Below are positions 8,649 to 16,782 of a stretch of 32,588 nucleotides of DNA, one piece after another. Under the pieces are notes generated by a model, which did no database searches, had not been told where the DNA came from, and saw nothing but the letters and a program-made list of their open reading frames with translations. Each line of letters begins with the position of its first letter. Within the stretch, counting starts at the first letter, position 1. Both the position numbers and the translations under genes were made by a program. Origin of the DNA: Planctomycetota bacterium (GTDB lineage: Bacteria; Planctomycetota; Phycisphaerae; Phycisphaerales; SM1A02); contig JADFNO010000021.1 of the NCBI GenBank assembly GCA_022563315.1, positions 1 through 32,588 of the forward strand, written 5' to 3'.

Positions 8649-8756
8649 TCAAGCCGCGCCTTGAACTGAATCGTCATCGGGAGGCTCGTCCCCGTCGTCA
8701 ATGTAGAGCAACCCCGGGGTGTCGGGCGTTTGCGGCAAATCCTGTGCACCGCGGCG
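8649..8756 (-). pseudogene. Relic second copy of the wzy 3' end
   Basis: On the minus strand this stretch encodes RRGAQ ... PGLLYIDDGDEPPDDDSVQGAA and a stop, closely matching the last 35 or so residues of the polymerase gene at 9926 (KRGAQ ... PGLPYSDYGDEPPDDDSAQRAA). At DNA level 28 bases are identical (8666-8693 versus 9943-9970), as are 11 bases at the stop codon. Upstream of RRGAQ the similarity ends, and the 62-codon frame around it has no other recognisable content. It is read as a leftover of a duplicated wzy-sulfotransferase unit. A tiny expressed peptide cannot be excluded. Confidence 0.75.
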
Positions 8757-8824
8757 CGACCCTGCTCGCTCGGTTTGATAATAGCCGAAATTGTCCAGGT
8801 GTTGCGACCAGCGATCCGCCCGGC

Positions 8825-9742
8825 TTACGCAAGCCACCTCGACAAGTCACGCTGAAGCAGGTTCTGGAGTTTGAGAATATCTTCGCGAAAGTCCTCAATC
8901 AGCGATTGGCGCAGTTCCGGCTGGAATTCAGGCCTTTCCAAGTTACGCATTCGAAGTCGATTCTTGAATCGACGAGCGATACCACGGACCCGGCGGGTGG
9001 GGATGAAGGTCTTCACAAGAGCCTTGAGCCGATTTGGTTTCGCGATCAGGTCGTGAATCGCATGCACCATCTTGCTCCGCGGCAAACCCGAGACGTTGTA
9101 CTGGATACTGGCATCAACTTGATACTCCGGATCAACACCGAGAAACTGAAAAGCGTCTCGCAACAGGCCCTGTGCATCCTCGCACAAATCGTCGTATAAG
9201 AACACCAACAGTTGGTCAGGGCCAAATAAATCCATATACATCTTGATCTGCTCATAATAAAACCCTCGTCGAAGGTAGTGCCAGATCGGAGCATAGTTTT
9301 CGGCGATCCGCTGAGGTTCTTGCGCGAGCGCATCGGCAAAGGAGAGCGTTTCTTTGCCATCCCGCAGCATGTGAGTATAGGCTGAGAAAGCGCGGTCCGC
9401 CGGCTGCCGAAGCACAGCGATGAGCTTGACGTGAGGGATGTAGTGTTGGATCCGCTGCGCCGCTTCCTCGCTCGAAAGGTACACATCACAAGTTTCTCCG
9501 ATCGCAATTGCTTCCCCCGCAGCCTCAAAAATGGCCTCATACTCGGCGAGTTCCGTAATGATGAATCCTCCCCTTTGCGATACCTTGTTGGAACCGCAGA
9601 ATCGCGTGGGGTCGCGATCTAGATCGAAGAAATGTGTCTTGACCGGACACATGAAGACCTCAGGGTGTTGATCCAAATACTGCATGAGGGACGTCGTACC
9701 CGACTTCGCGGCGCCGATGACCAGAAAGTTTGGAAGTGTCAC
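8825..9742 (-). CDS. PAPS-dependent sulfotransferase 5
   Basis: The N-terminus NFLVIGAAKSGTTSLMQYL is the PAPS loop and continues HPEVFMCPVKTHFF. The 3'-phosphate site is LIAVLRQPADRAFSAYTHM, which has RQP where many relatives have REP or RDP. YYEQIKMYMDLFGPDQLLVFLYDDL is the characteristic carbohydrate-sulfotransferase segment. The start is GTG at 9742 with GAGGTGATC nine or so bases upstream. The length of 305 aa is usual and no lesion is seen. It follows wzy by 183 bp on the same strand. Target inferred as a sugar of the locus polysaccharide. Confidence 0.94.
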   Translation of the reverse strand: MTLPNFLVIGAAKSGTTSLMQYLDQHPEVFMCPVKTHFFDLDRDPTRFCGSNKVSQRGGFIITELAEYEAIFEAAGEAIAIGETCDVYLSSEEAAQRIQHYIPHVKLIAVLRQPADRAFSAYTHMLRDGKETLSFADALAQEPQRIAENYAPIWHYLRRGFYYEQIKMYMDLFGPDQLLVFLYDDLCEDAQGLLRDAFQFLGVDPEYQVDASIQYNVSGLPRSKMVHAIHDLIAKPNRLKALVKTFIPTRRVRGIARRFKNRLRMRNLERPEFQPELRQSLIEDFREDILKLQNLLQRDLSRWLA

Positions 9743-9925
9743 GTCTGATCACCTCGTAGGGCTGGGTCTCTGCTCAAGCGCCGCGGGGCCGGCCCACCGC
9801 TCGCAAGCCGTCAGCCCGCATGCCTCGTCGAGCTCTCGATCGGCCAGCGGAGCGTCCCTGCTGTTGCCCAAGCTGACGCCGTTTCCTGTTGGTAAAGCAT
9901 ATAGTAGGGCGTCGGTCAACGAGCT

Positions 9926-11290
9926 TCAAGCCGCGCGCTGCGCTGAATCGTCATCGGGAGGCTCGTCCCCATAGTCACTGTAGGGCAACCCGGGGTCTTC
10001 GTGCATGGGCGCCAGAGGGGTCTGTGCTCCGCGCTTCAGATCCCAAGCCAGTCCCATGAAGATCACGGACAGAAGGACGTGAAAGAACGCCAGGTTTGTG
10101 GTCGGGTAATACAGCGAATGATTCACGAAGCCGTGCGCGTACGTCATGACCATGAACGCGGCCAGCAAGTTGATCAACAACGGATCAGCCCCGATCACAC
10201 GGCGGTCTTTCCAGGTGCGAACGGTGCACAACCCTGTATAGGCGACAAGGAAGAACACCGGCAGCGCATACGCGATCCCGCCGACGTACAGCGTCTCGAT
10301 GTATCCGTTGTGCGCATGAGCTTGGCCTGTAGACTCCGAACGAAGAAACGACTCGCCCTCGGTTTCCAGAAGACCTAGGAATGGACGTTCGGCAACAATG
10401 CTCAGGTATCGTATGCCGGTCTCCACCCGGCCGGTGTCAAGCGATTCGAACCGATCGAGTTTCACGGCTCCCGCAAAGCCAAATACCCAGGCGATTCCAC
10501 CAGCCAAGATGAGTCCGGCGATGGCGGTCAGCACGGGTCGGCGGGTTAGGAATACGACCAAGGGGAACGAGGCGCCGATCATCACGATCATGGTCGAGCG
10601 GCTGGCCGTGAGCAAACCCATCCCCACCGCCATGGCGGTGAATCCAATCAGGACCGGTTTCAAGACCAAGATGGGGGTGCGCATGGCCCAATACAGGGTT
10701 AGTGGCCCGGCCAGCGCGAAGAGTACTCCGATGTGGTTGGCGTTTGTGCCGTAGGGAAAAAAGCGACCGACCCCCTGGAACGCCTGGGTCGGATGCAAGA
10801 CCAGGGCCGAAAGCGGCACCAGAAGGGCCACGGCCAGGCCGATCGTGATGGCCCGGATCACCCGCTGGAGCGACGCTTCATCAACAATTGTCCGGCTCAC
10901 CGAAAGGACGGCGACGACCATGATCATCCATTGCACACGAATCGCCAACGCCAGGAGAAAGTCACTAACGGTCAAGATAAAGACGAACGCGAACGCGGCT
11001 ACCACGAGGTACATCCAGGCCATCGGCGGCGTACGCCGGCGCGGAGTGGGATCCAGCCACGCCGTCACCGCCACCAGGCCGTACACGGCAAAACCCGTGA
11101 CCTTGGCGACCGCGCGGAGCATCCCCAAATCGGGCATTTCACCCAGTGGAATCCAAAACACCATCAGGCTCAGAGCAGCCGGCATTCGGAACTTTGCGGG
11201 GATGACCACGAAGACCACCAGCGCACCCACCATCGCCACGAGCAGCAGCGGGAGGGGAACGACTTCCAGGTAGCGTTCGATCTTGTCCAT
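9926..11290 (-). CDS. O-antigen polymerase/ligase-type membrane protein (Wzy/WaaL family)
   Basis: The 454-residue protein has about 11 to 13 hydrophobic segments. A large extracytoplasmic loop near residues 300-350 contains QAHAHNGYIETLYVGGI, matching the HNxxL/I signature of the O-antigen ligase superfamily. Such enzymes join lipid-linked repeat units or transfer finished chains at the outer face of the cytoplasmic membrane. With a Wzx-type flippase in the same locus, a Wzy polymerase role is more likely than ligation, but sequence alone does not separate these. The C-terminus is a hydrophilic acidic tail, GDEPPDDDSAQRAA, outside the membrane core, and a second copy of that tail lies at 8649. 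The ATG at 11290 has a weak ribosome site; MDKIERYLE immediately precedes the first membrane segment, so the start is plausible. Confidence 0.87.
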   Translation of the reverse strand: MDKIERYLEVVPLPLLLVAMVGALVVFVVIPAKFRMPAALSLMVFWIPLGEMPDLGMLRAVAKVTGFAVYGLVAVTAWLDPTPRRRTPPMAWMYLVVAAFAFVFILTVSDFLLALAIRVQWMIMVVAVLSVSRTIVDEASLQRVIRAITIGLAVALLVPLSALVLHPTQAFQGVGRFFPYGTNANHIGVLFALAGPLTLYWAMRTPILVLKPVLIGFTAMAVGMGLLTASRSTMIVMIGASFPLVVFLTRRPVLTAIAGLILAGGIAWVFGFAGAVKLDRFESLDTGRVETGIRYLSIVAERPFLGLLETEGESFLRSESTGQAHAHNGYIETLYVGGIAYALPVFFLVAYTGLCTVRTWKDRRVIGADPLLINLLAAFMVMTYAHGFVNHSLYYPTTNLAFFHVLLSVIFMGLAWDLKRGAQTPLAPMHEDPGLPYSDYGDEPPDDDSAQRAA

Positions 11291-11529
11291 GGCAACGGGT
11301 ATCGGCGAGTGGGTTCCAAATGCGGAGGCGCGATCGAGCTCGGCGTCTTACGGTATGTATCGTATGGCTGTTACGCCCCGATGAGGCCCGTGCCCAAACT
11401 GGTCCAACTGTGACGTGTTATCGGGCATACGCCGCGTTCATGACCCGCGGTCTGTTTGCACGAGCTCATGCGGTGATACATGCGCGCGTGGGTGCTCAGG
11501 CTATCTCATTCGATGCACACCTCTCTCGT

Positions 11530-12456
11530 TCATGAGACGGCCGCTCGGATCGGATCGAACAATACGTCGGCAATGATGCGCTGGCCGTGCTCGTTGGGGT
11601 GGATGTCGGCCAGGTATGGATCCGGACCGTCCCGCAAGGCCTTGGCGAACTCCGGGCCGAGTTGGATTGGCTCAATGCCCGCCTCCTGGGCCACGGCGGC
11701 GATCATACGGTGGCCGATCTCCGGCTCGGTTGCCAGCTCGCTTCGCTTGAGGTGTTGAGCCAGCAGGACGGTCACCCCAGCTTGGCGTGTCATGCGGATC
11801 AGCTCCCGCACGGCGCTCAGACAGGTGTCGATAGCCTCGGGAGTCGGAGGCTGCCTCTTCCTCCGCAATCCGAGATTTTTTTTGAAGTATCGCGGCAGGT
11901 ATTTGCCGTGGAGCTCCTGGAGAGCCAGCACGGGTTTGCGCTGCGGCTTCTTGGGGCCGAGCGGCTCGAACGTGGGCGCGTCCGCGTAATCCGGGCTGTT
12001 AAGCACGATAACCACCACATCGGCATCGAAGAGGCCGAAGCGCCGCAGGTAGGCCAAGATGTTGGGTGGCCCCCAACTCCCGGCGGCGATGTTGGCGACC
12101 AGCACGGGCCGGTCCAGGGATTCGGCTAGTTTGTTTTCCAGCAGCGTCGTGGCCAGCGCTTGCTGATCCGTCTGCGCACCGCCGTTGATAACGCTATCGC
12201 CCACCACCAGCACCCGAAGCTCATCTGGGTTGACCTTGTTGCGCGGAAAATCCCGGCTGCGCATCGAGTATGCATTGTAGCTGATCCGGTTGCCGAACCG
12301 TCGGTAACTCTTCGCCGGCTGGGGTAAGTATTCGATCTCGGGGTCCGCCATCCACAGCGGCGGATTGCCCAGCCCCAGCACCACGCGTGCGTATACCTCA
12401 AGTAGCCCCACCAGTACGAACAGACTCGCGACGACGATGAGTCCGGTCACCAACAA
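11530..12456 (-). CDS. Membrane-anchored SGNH/GDSL-type hydrolase
   Basis: An N-terminal membrane segment (residues 2-27) is followed by a domain with SGNH landmarks: block I VVGDSVINGGAQ with the nucleophile Ser, NIAAGSWGPPN for block II, VIVLNSPDYAD for block III, and DIHPNEHGQ carrying the Asp-x-x-His of block V. This supports an ester hydrolase or O-acyl-handling enzyme facing the periplasm, probably editing acyl groups on the locus polysaccharide. Translation probably begins at TTG 12456, six bases after AGGAGG; TTG 12453 and GTG 12450 are nearby alternatives. A run of eight A residues on the coding strand near the Lys-Lys-Asn codons is intact in frame. It lies 61 bp downstream of sulfotransferase 6 and is probably co-transcribed with it. 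The substrate is inferred only from context. Confidence 0.82.
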   Translation of the reverse strand: MLVTGLIVVASLFVLVGLLEVYARVVLGLGNPPLWMADPEIEYLPQPAKSYRRFGNRISYNAYSMRSRDFPRNKVNPDELRVLVVGDSVINGGAQTDQQALATTLLENKLAESLDRPVLVANIAAGSWGPPNILAYLRRFGLFDADVVVIVLNSPDYADAPTFEPLGPKKPQRKPVLALQELHGKYLPRYFKKNLGLRRKRQPPTPEAIDTCLSAVRELIRMTRQAGVTVLLAQHLKRSELATEPEIGHRMIAAVAQEAGIEPIQLGPEFAKALRDGPDPYLADIHPNEHGQRIIADVLFDPIRAAVS

Positions 12457-12517
12457 AGCAATCCTCCTGTGACGTAGCGCCGGTGTTGGTCAGGCGGGCC
12501 TAACAAGATCAACCCCG

Positions 12518-13291
12518 TCAATCACGATAGCCCATCATCTGGAGATACCGACCGAGGCGCCGGCGGCACAGTTCCTGTTGCTCTTCACTGAATACATCTT
12601 TGAAGCGACCCGTGACGCCCTTGTTCAGGTGCAAGTGCCCCGCGCGGGAGATGTCGGCCTTGATGCGGCTCCGATCGTAGGCGGCCGCAATCGTTTCAAT
12701 CTGCTTCTCGGAAACGTCCAGATCGAGGTAGTCAGCGAGACGCCGCAGCTGGCCCTGGGTGTCAGCGTGCAGATCCTCGTAGCGAGTCATGAGCACGCCG
12801 TCGCAGTTCGCCCAGGCTTTCCAAACGGGTAGCAGTCGGAACCTTGCCCAGAGGATGGCCCCGCGAACGGTGTGATACTTGGCGAAACTCTTCTGCGGCC
12901 CGATGTAGAAATGCCTGCCATGGAGCTGGCCGGTCTCTCGCATCACCCGACCGCGCTCCAAGGCGGAAACGATGACGTCGCGCAGATCGCGGTAGATATA
13001 GGTCGCCCGGATCCGCCCCTCAGCCATGAGTTTCCGCACGAGTTTGGATGGTCGTCGGTGCGTCTTGACCACGAAGGTGTGGCCCTGCTGCCGGATGCGG
13101 TCCAGTTCTATGATCGCCTGATCGTCGAGCCTACGCACGTTGCAGTTCTTCGTGGTCAGCAGCGAATGGAGTTGATACTTCTCACGGATTTCGCGGGCAT
13201 CGGGATGGCCGGCCGCCATCAACAGCTCGTTGGTCATGTTCCAGTACCAGCCGGTGCCGGACTTCTGCATTCCCGCTGAAAGTATGATCAT
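12518..13291 (-). CDS. PAPS-dependent sulfotransferase 6
   Basis: The PAPS loop is MIILSAGMQKSGTGWYWNM, with GTG(W) in place of GTT(W), and the 3'-phosphate site is YIYRDLRDVIVSALERG. LMTRYEDLHADTQGQLRRLADYL is the usual following segment, and HLHLNKGVTGRFKDVFS near the end resembles the RKGxxGxW closing loop with the tryptophan replaced by phenylalanine. The frame opens at 13336, but ATG 13291 directly precedes the first beta strand and has GGAG and GAGG upstream, giving 257 aa. It heads the minus-strand series sulfotransferase-SGNH-wzy-sulfotransferase-sulfotransferase-GT4. Its Sulfotransfer_1-like layout is closest, among the six, to sulfotransferase 2. Confidence 0.9.
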   Translation of the reverse strand: MIILSAGMQKSGTGWYWNMTNELLMAAGHPDAREIREKYQLHSLLTTKNCNVRRLDDQAIIELDRIRQQGHTFVVKTHRRPSKLVRKLMAEGRIRATYIYRDLRDVIVSALERGRVMRETGQLHGRHFYIGPQKSFAKYHTVRGAILWARFRLLPVWKAWANCDGVLMTRYEDLHADTQGQLRRLADYLDLDVSEKQIETIAAAYDRSRIKADISRAGHLHLNKGVTGRFKDVFSEEQQELCRRRLGRYLQMMGYRD

Positions 13292-13625
13292 CGCCTCACC
13301 GTCTCCTGGGCTGGATCGCGGCGCCCGCAGACGCATCTGTGTTCGGCAGAATAATACGGTCGCCCGATACGCACTTCAATGATTTGATCCGTGGGAAGAC
13401 GGGGATGGTCAAGCTCGGGGCGTCACCGAATGGCCGTGTAGTATTTATCGATTCTCTACTGCTTCTGATGAACCTCGGCCAGCGAGCCGATGTACGACTA
13501 CCGGGTTATCGGCCATGATCAACCCGGCCAGCGGTTGCTGCCGCGGATGAGTACGATGGGCCGCGTAGGGAAGTTCGGCTGCGTCGTTGATTGTGCGTGC
13601 GCACGGTCTGTCACGGGAATTCACG
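13292..13625. other. Divergent intergenic region, likely holding promoters both ways
   Basis: The 334-bp gap separates the starts of the minus-strand sulfotransferase series and the plus-strand flippase. Promoters for both are expected here on position alone. A TAGTAT hexamer occurs at 13439-13444 without a matching -35, so no promoter is called. No ORF with recognisable content was seen. Confidence 0.45.
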
Positions 13626-15251
13626 ATGGCCTCCGAAGCCAAGCGCGGCCTGATCCGCATCGTTTCCAACTACGCGCGGGTGATCAGCAACGTCGTCCTG
13701 GGCCTGCTGTTGGTGCCGATGCTCTTGCAGGTCGCGGGCAACGATGGGTGGGCGCTGATCGCGCTGTTGGGCTCGACGATCGGCCTGGCTTCCATGGCCC
13801 AGGATATTGTCCGCTCAAGCCTGATCCGTGAACTCGGCACGGCCTACCACAGCGGCGACGGTTCAACCGGGACCGACCTCTTTCGCCACGTATATAACTC
13901 GGCGTTGGCCATCTCGGCGGTAATCGCAGGTCTTGCCGTTGTCGTCTTTGCGGTGCTCTGGTTCGTCGTGCCGCTACTTGACATCTCCAACGACCTCCTG
14001 CCCGCAGCGCAGTGGCTCGTGGTGGCCAAGGGAGCCGAAACCGTGGCTGTGCTCCTGCTGGCCGCCCCCTTCAACATGTACAAGGTCACCGAGCGGATGG
14101 TCGCGTTCAACGCGTGGCAGATCGCGACCCGATCCAGCTACATAATCGCCGCCGCCTGGCTGCTGCTCGTGCACGGCCCGGGCGACCCAGGTCGGATTGT
14201 CACCTACTACGCCTTTATCTCATCCGCCCTCGTCATCACGGTTCTTACGATCGCGGTGGCTGTGATTATGTTCTCCGACCGCCGGCTCATCCCCGCCTTG
14301 TCTTTCGTCACCCGCAGCGCGATCAAGGCCATACTCCACGTCGGCGGCTGGAACGCTGCCGCCAGCGCCGCCACGATGCTTTACCGCCGCCTGGCACCGG
14401 TGCTCATGAATCTGGCCTCGGGCCTCATGAGCCTGCCCTCCGGGCTCTTTGGCGTTCTCATCCTTGCGTTGAGCATTCAAGTGACGGTCTCTGTCCGCCG
14501 GCTGACCATGGGTATGACCGATGGCCTTGACGCGGTCTCGACCCGGCTCAGCATGACGGCCGACGCCAGTGCCATCCGCGCGCTGATGCATCATTCCACG
14601 CGATTGCACGGGGTGGCCGCATTTCCCCTCGCCATCATCATCCTGCTGGTGCCTGAGATTCTGCTGCGACTCTGGCTCGGGGGGCGAATTGACGACCCCC
14701 AAACCACATTGCCCCTTGCGGTCACGCTGATCCAGATTATGACCCTGGGCATGGTGGCTCGTGCGGTCTCCGACGGTTGGATTCGTATCCTCTACGGCGC
14801 TGGGCACGTTCGGCGATACGCTTGGATAATTATCGCCGGTGCGGTGATCTACCCACTCGTGTTCGGTGTGCTGTTGGTCATCCTGCCCACGGCCTCACGC
14901 TACACCGCCGTGACATGGGCGTACTCCGCGGTCCTGGTGATCGTTCACGGCTTGCTCGTGCCCCTCGCCGGCGCACGGGCCTTGCGGATCAGGTATGCCG
15001 ATTTCTTTGTCCCGCTTGTGCGCCCGCTGATCATCGCCGTCGTTTGTTCGCCAATACTTTTGCTCGCCCACGGAAAGCAAGGACAATCGGAGTTGCTGTG
15101 GCTGATCGCTGCTCTCGCATTGTACGGTGTGACGTATCTGGGACTGTGCATTGCGTTCGTGATGAATCAAGTGGAACGGCGACGATTCACCAAGGCAGCT
15201 TTGCGGCGGCTGCCGTTCCGACGCCCAAGCAAAACAGACGACATGCACTAA
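13626..15251 (+). CDS. Wzx-type polysaccharide flippase (MATE/MOP superfamily)
   Basis: The 541-residue product is built from 12 to 14 hydrophobic segments without a large soluble domain. It opens with a short basic stretch and LIRIVSNYARVISNVVLGLLLVPMLL, the usual first helix pattern of polysaccharide-export flippases, and continues with many paired helices. It is expected to move lipid-linked oligosaccharide across the cytoplasmic membrane for Wzy. The frame could begin at TTG 13587, but ATG 13626 sits just before the conserved N-terminus and is preferred, with only a weak GGGAA ribosome site. The TAA stop at 15249-15251 ends exactly where the long palindromic element begins. Assignment to the flippase family is good; pairing with this wzy is inferred from proximity. 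Confidence 0.85.
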   Translation: MASEAKRGLIRIVSNYARVISNVVLGLLLVPMLLQVAGNDGWALIALLGSTIGLASMAQDIVRSSLIRELGTAYHSGDGSTGTDLFRHVYNSALAISAVIAGLAVVVFAVLWFVVPLLDISNDLLPAAQWLVVAKGAETVAVLLLAAPFNMYKVTERMVAFNAWQIATRSSYIIAAAWLLLVHGPGDPGRIVTYYAFISSALVITVLTIAVAVIMFSDRRLIPALSFVTRSAIKAILHVGGWNAAASAATMLYRRLAPVLMNLASGLMSLPSGLFGVLILALSIQVTVSVRRLTMGMTDGLDAVSTRLSMTADASAIRALMHHSTRLHGVAAFPLAIIILLVPEILLRLWLGGRIDDPQTTLPLAVTLIQIMTLGMVARAVSDGWIRILYGAGHVRRYAWIIIAGAVIYPLVFGVLLVILPTASRYTAVTWAYSAVLVIVHGLLVPLAGARALRIRYADFFVPLVRPLIIAVVCSPILLLAHGKQGQSELLWLIAALALYGVTYLGLCIAFVMNQVERRRFTKAALRRLPFRRPSKTDDMH

Positions 15252-15382
15252 GAAACTATCTCAGAACCCTACTTCCGGTGGTACGGGCGTCTCGCCCGTA
15301 CATTTCATCATGGCCCTACGTTCGCATTGCGAGAGGCTTGCACGGGCGAGACGCCCGTGCAACCGGTTTTGAAATAGTTTCT
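15251..15382. repeat. 132-bp palindromic element with terminal inverted repeats (MITE/REP-like)
   Basis: The outer arms are AGAAACTATCTCA at 15251 and its near-complement TGAAATAGTTTCT ending at 15382. Inside lie two smaller perfect palindromes, GTACGGGCG-TCT-CGCCCGTAC at 15281-15301 and GCACGGGCG-AGA-CGCCCGTGC at 15340-15360. The core of the second is the reverse complement of the core of the first, so the whole element can fold as one long hairpin or as two side hairpins. It sits between two convergent stop codons and starts within the flippase stop codon. It encodes no protein and no clear target-site duplication is visible. Confidence 0.85.
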
Positions 15383-15396
15383 AACGGGACGGCAAC

Positions 15397-16563
15397 CTAG
15401 TCGCGTGCGCTTATCTCACGATACAACTGTTCATAGCGATCCAACACGCGCTCAACCGTGAGGTTCCGCAAGACCCAGTCTCGCCCTTTGACGCCCATCG
15501 ATTGACGCCTCGGGTCATCGGACAGCAACGCCACGATGGCATCTGCGATCGCATCCGGTGAAGCGTCGGCGATGACGGCTCCGCCGGTGGACTCAAGTTC
15601 GGGCCAGATGTCAACACCTTTGGTTGTAATCACAGGTGTACCACAGGCCAGCGACTCTAAGAGCACGAACCCCCAGTTCTCCTGGTGTGTGGGCAGGACG
15701 AAGAGGTGCGCGGCCTGGTAGAGCGAGACCTTTTCCTTTCCGGTCACGAACCCGACAAATGCGATCTGCTCCGTCAGCGCGCGCTCCTTGACAAGCTGCC
15801 GAAGCTGCGCTTCGTACGGCTCGTCACCGGTGCCGGCGATGAGCAGCTTGAACGAAACACCACGTCGGCGCAGCTCACCGGCCGCTTCGATCAGCAGATC
15901 GACCCGCTTCTTCGGATGCAGTCGGCTCAGGAACAACAGAACCGGCTCGTCGGTGCTGGGAATCACCGACGCGAAGGCTTGGCGCGCCAGTTGCGGCCCG
16001 GGAAGGTCAATGTACTCCTCAAGGTCGAAGATGAGCGGCAACACAACCGGGCGACCCTTTGGGTACCACTTTTCGGACTGTTCACGTTCGGCTTGAGCTG
16101 TGCAGTGGACCGCGGCCGCCTGTTCGAGGAACCGTCGTCCCTTGATGGCAAGATACAAACGCTTCTTGAGCGACTTTTGCTTCATCGACCAGTCGTCCAA
16201 CATGCCATGGATGCCGACAAGGTACGGGACGCCTGCTTGGCGCGCGATCCGACCCAGTTGAATACAGATTGGATCCCACGGCACATGCAGATGAAGGACA
16301 TCCGCTTGTTGGATGATCCGTTGCGCATCGAGCGTTGCCGGCTGCGTGAGTCTCGGAAGCGGCCCGGATCGCCCTTGAACGGTGTGAACACGAGGCAGGC
16401 CGTCGCCGCCGCTGTGCCAGGTTAAAGGCACATCTGAAGAATCGCAGGCCAGCAGCGTCACGTCATGCCCGCGCGCAGCCAACGCCCCGCACAGGTCGAG
16501 AACGGCCCGGACAACGCCGCCATCTTCCAGTTTCATCCTCGACATGTACTGGACAATCTTCAT
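15397..16563 (-). CDS. GT4-family glycosyltransferase B
   Basis: The protein starts MKIVQYMSRMKLEDGGVVRAVLDL, the N-terminal donor/acceptor cleft of GT4 enzymes with its glycine pair. DVLHLHVPWDP and GIHGMLDDWSMKQKSLKKRLY are motifs common in exopolysaccharide GT4 members. The C-terminal domain has FLSRLHPKKRVDLLIEA, IAGTGDEP, FVGFVTGKEK and the retaining signature ENWGFVLLE (E-x7-E). The frame extends to 16647, but the ATG at 16563 starts the first beta strand and is preferred (388 aa). It is convergent with the flippase and closes the polysaccharide locus on this side. Donor sugar unknown. Confidence 0.92.
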   Translation of the reverse strand: MKIVQYMSRMKLEDGGVVRAVLDLCGALAARGHDVTLLACDSSDVPLTWHSGGDGLPRVHTVQGRSGPLPRLTQPATLDAQRIIQQADVLHLHVPWDPICIQLGRIARQAGVPYLVGIHGMLDDWSMKQKSLKKRLYLAIKGRRFLEQAAAVHCTAQAEREQSEKWYPKGRPVVLPLIFDLEEYIDLPGPQLARQAFASVIPSTDEPVLLFLSRLHPKKRVDLLIEAAGELRRRGVSFKLLIAGTGDEPYEAQLRQLVKERALTEQIAFVGFVTGKEKVSLYQAAHLFVLPTHQENWGFVLLESLACGTPVITTKGVDIWPELESTGGAVIADASPDAIADAIVALLSDDPRRQSMGVKGRDWVLRNLTVERVLDRYEQLYREISARD

Positions 16564-16782
16564 AACCGACCGATCTTGGGATCGCTGACCGTCAGCTTCA
16601 TCACACGGCGAAAGTTCTGGACGGTGTCTCGGAGACAGCAACGACATCGATGAGGATGCAAGGATCTACCAGGATACCGATCGGATGGATGAGCAACACA
16701 TCGCAGATCCCCAACCGTCATCTCGGACGTGCTCGTCGGCATCGGCCCATCCGTGTTACGCGGGAGCGTGTCGAAATCACCT

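Noticed and set aside
10733-11413. 226-codon plus-strand frame rich in His, Arg and Gln
   Set aside because: It lies antisense to the membrane segments of the Wzy-like gene; hydrophobic codons read backwards give this composition.
11876-11885. Run of T (A on the coding strand) in the SGNH gene as a programmed slippage site
   Set aside because: It encodes Lys-Lys-Asn in an intact frame with conserved motifs on both sides; nothing shows frameshifting.
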